Shown here one piece after another: positions 63,558 to 64,000 of a DNA stretch of 64,000 nt; position 1 is the first letter of the stretch; each line of letters opens with the position of its first letter. This DNA comes from Hymenobacter cavernae (GTDB taxonomy: Bacteria; Bacteroidota; Bacteroidia; Cytophagales; Hymenobacteraceae). A program made the translations under genes and the position numbers. A model generated the notes under the pieces. The model was not told where the DNA came from and searched no databases. It was given only the letters and a program-made list of their open reading frames with translations. The stretch covers positions 248,001-312,000 of the forward strand of contig NZ_BMHT01000007.1 in NCBI RefSeq assembly GCF_014641455.1, given 5' to 3'.

Positions 63558-64000
63558 ATGAGCTCGTATAACATCCTGATTGGGCTGAGCATAGCCGTCA
63601 TTCTCTCCTACTTATTCGACATGGCCGCGCGGGCCACGAAAGTGCCCTCCGTGCTGATGCTCCTGCTCACGGGCATCGCCCTGAAGCAAGCCGCCGATTA
63701 CACCGACGTGCACGTAGCAATACCACAGGTGATTCTGGAGATGTTCGGTATTATCGGGCTGATTATGATTGTGTTGGAAGGCTCGCTCGACCTGAAGCTA
63801 GCCCGCGACAAAGCGCCGCTCATCCGCCGCTCGTTCTTTGCGGCGGCTCTCATTCTGATTGTACAGGCCATTGCCATTGCCCTGCTATTGCGGGCCTACG
63901 TGGGCGTGTCGTTTCAGAGCTGCCTGGTGAATGCCGTGCCGCTGGCCGTTATCAGCAGCGCCATTGCCATTCCGAGCGTGGCAAGCCTAGGTGGTGAGAA
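63558..64000 (+). CDS. Cation/proton antiporter, N-terminal part (runs off the window)
   Basis: An ATG-started frame at 63558 stays open to the right edge (147 codons, no stop). It encodes a hydrophobic protein beginning SSYNILIGLSIAVILSYLF, then KVPSVLMLLLTGIALKQAA, FGIIGLIMIVLEGSLDLKL and AVPLAVISSAIAIPSVASLGG. This is the pattern of monovalent cation:proton antiporters (NhaP/CPA type), where the AxxxS-P segment lies in the ion path. The incomplete length prevents a finer call. It is divergent from the flavoprotein gene. Confidence 0.82.
   Translation, partial: MSSYNILIGLSIAVILSYLFDMAARATKVPSVLMLLLTGIALKQAADYTDVHVAIPQVILEMFGIIGLIMIVLEGSLDLKLARDKAPLIRRSFFAAALILIVQAIAIALLLRAYVGVSFQSCLVNAVPLAVISSAIAIPSVASLGGE

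Overview
The window looks like a chromosomal piece of a high-GC member of the Bacteroidota, most like Hymenobacter and relatives (Cytophagales). The evidence is a SusC/SusD pair, a beta-helix protein with a C-terminal tail of the type IX secretion sorting kind, many lipoproteins, GC-rich genes and frequent Bacteroidota-type families (DUF4112, DACNV-DAC, M2 peptidase, GH105, GH106). No rRNA, tRNA, integrase or transposase gene was recognised.

Layout. 1-10.3 kb: metabolic and membrane genes (class V aminotransferase, aldo/keto reductase, serine hydrolase, YeiH-type exporter, phytoene-desaturase-like oxidoreductase) and two tandem paralogous DoxX-like membrane proteins. 10.5-15.1 kb: a SusD/SusC glycan-uptake pair. 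15.5-16.8 kb: a gene-poor gap. 16.8-29.4 kb: a complete type I CRISPR-Cas locus on the + strand, in the order cas6-cas5-cas3-cas8-cas7-cas4-cas1-cas2. It is followed by a leader with an inverted repeat and an array of 73 repeats of 29 bp (72 spacers), which decays at its far end. 29.6-31.0 kb: a SAM-I riboswitch with a terminator, controlling a cysteine-synthase-fold enzyme.

31.1-37.3 kb: small envelope proteins, then a minus-strand pectin group: GH105 unsaturated rhamnogalacturonyl hydrolase, rhamnogalacturonan acetylesterase and a parallel beta-helix protein with a sorting tail. The last two share an 80%-identical element at the same distance upstream of their starts. 37.7-44.0 kb: GAF protein, an esterase remnant, an M2 peptidase, a sterol-desaturase-family hydroxylase, an AT-rich orphan, an MtfA peptidase fused to SEC-C, and an LMW phosphatase-like protein. 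44.2-49.1 kb: a GH106 rhamnosidase followed by gluconate transporter and gluconokinase. 49.2-64 kb: DEAD-box helicase, MFS transporter, YihY, DUF2062, SseB, an overlapping lipoprotein-SCO-cytochrome c operon, DUF4112, a second aldo/keto reductase, a DAC-domain protein with altered motif, an HI0933-type flavoprotein and the start of a cation/proton antiporter that leaves the window.

Two patterns run through the whole window. The palindrome ACCTAGGT occurs about three dozen times by hand count where base composition predicts about one, often as Leu-Gly codons CTA-GGT. CCTAGG seems absent from the central cas genes. Gene borders also carry several families of long inverted repeats, many between convergent genes.
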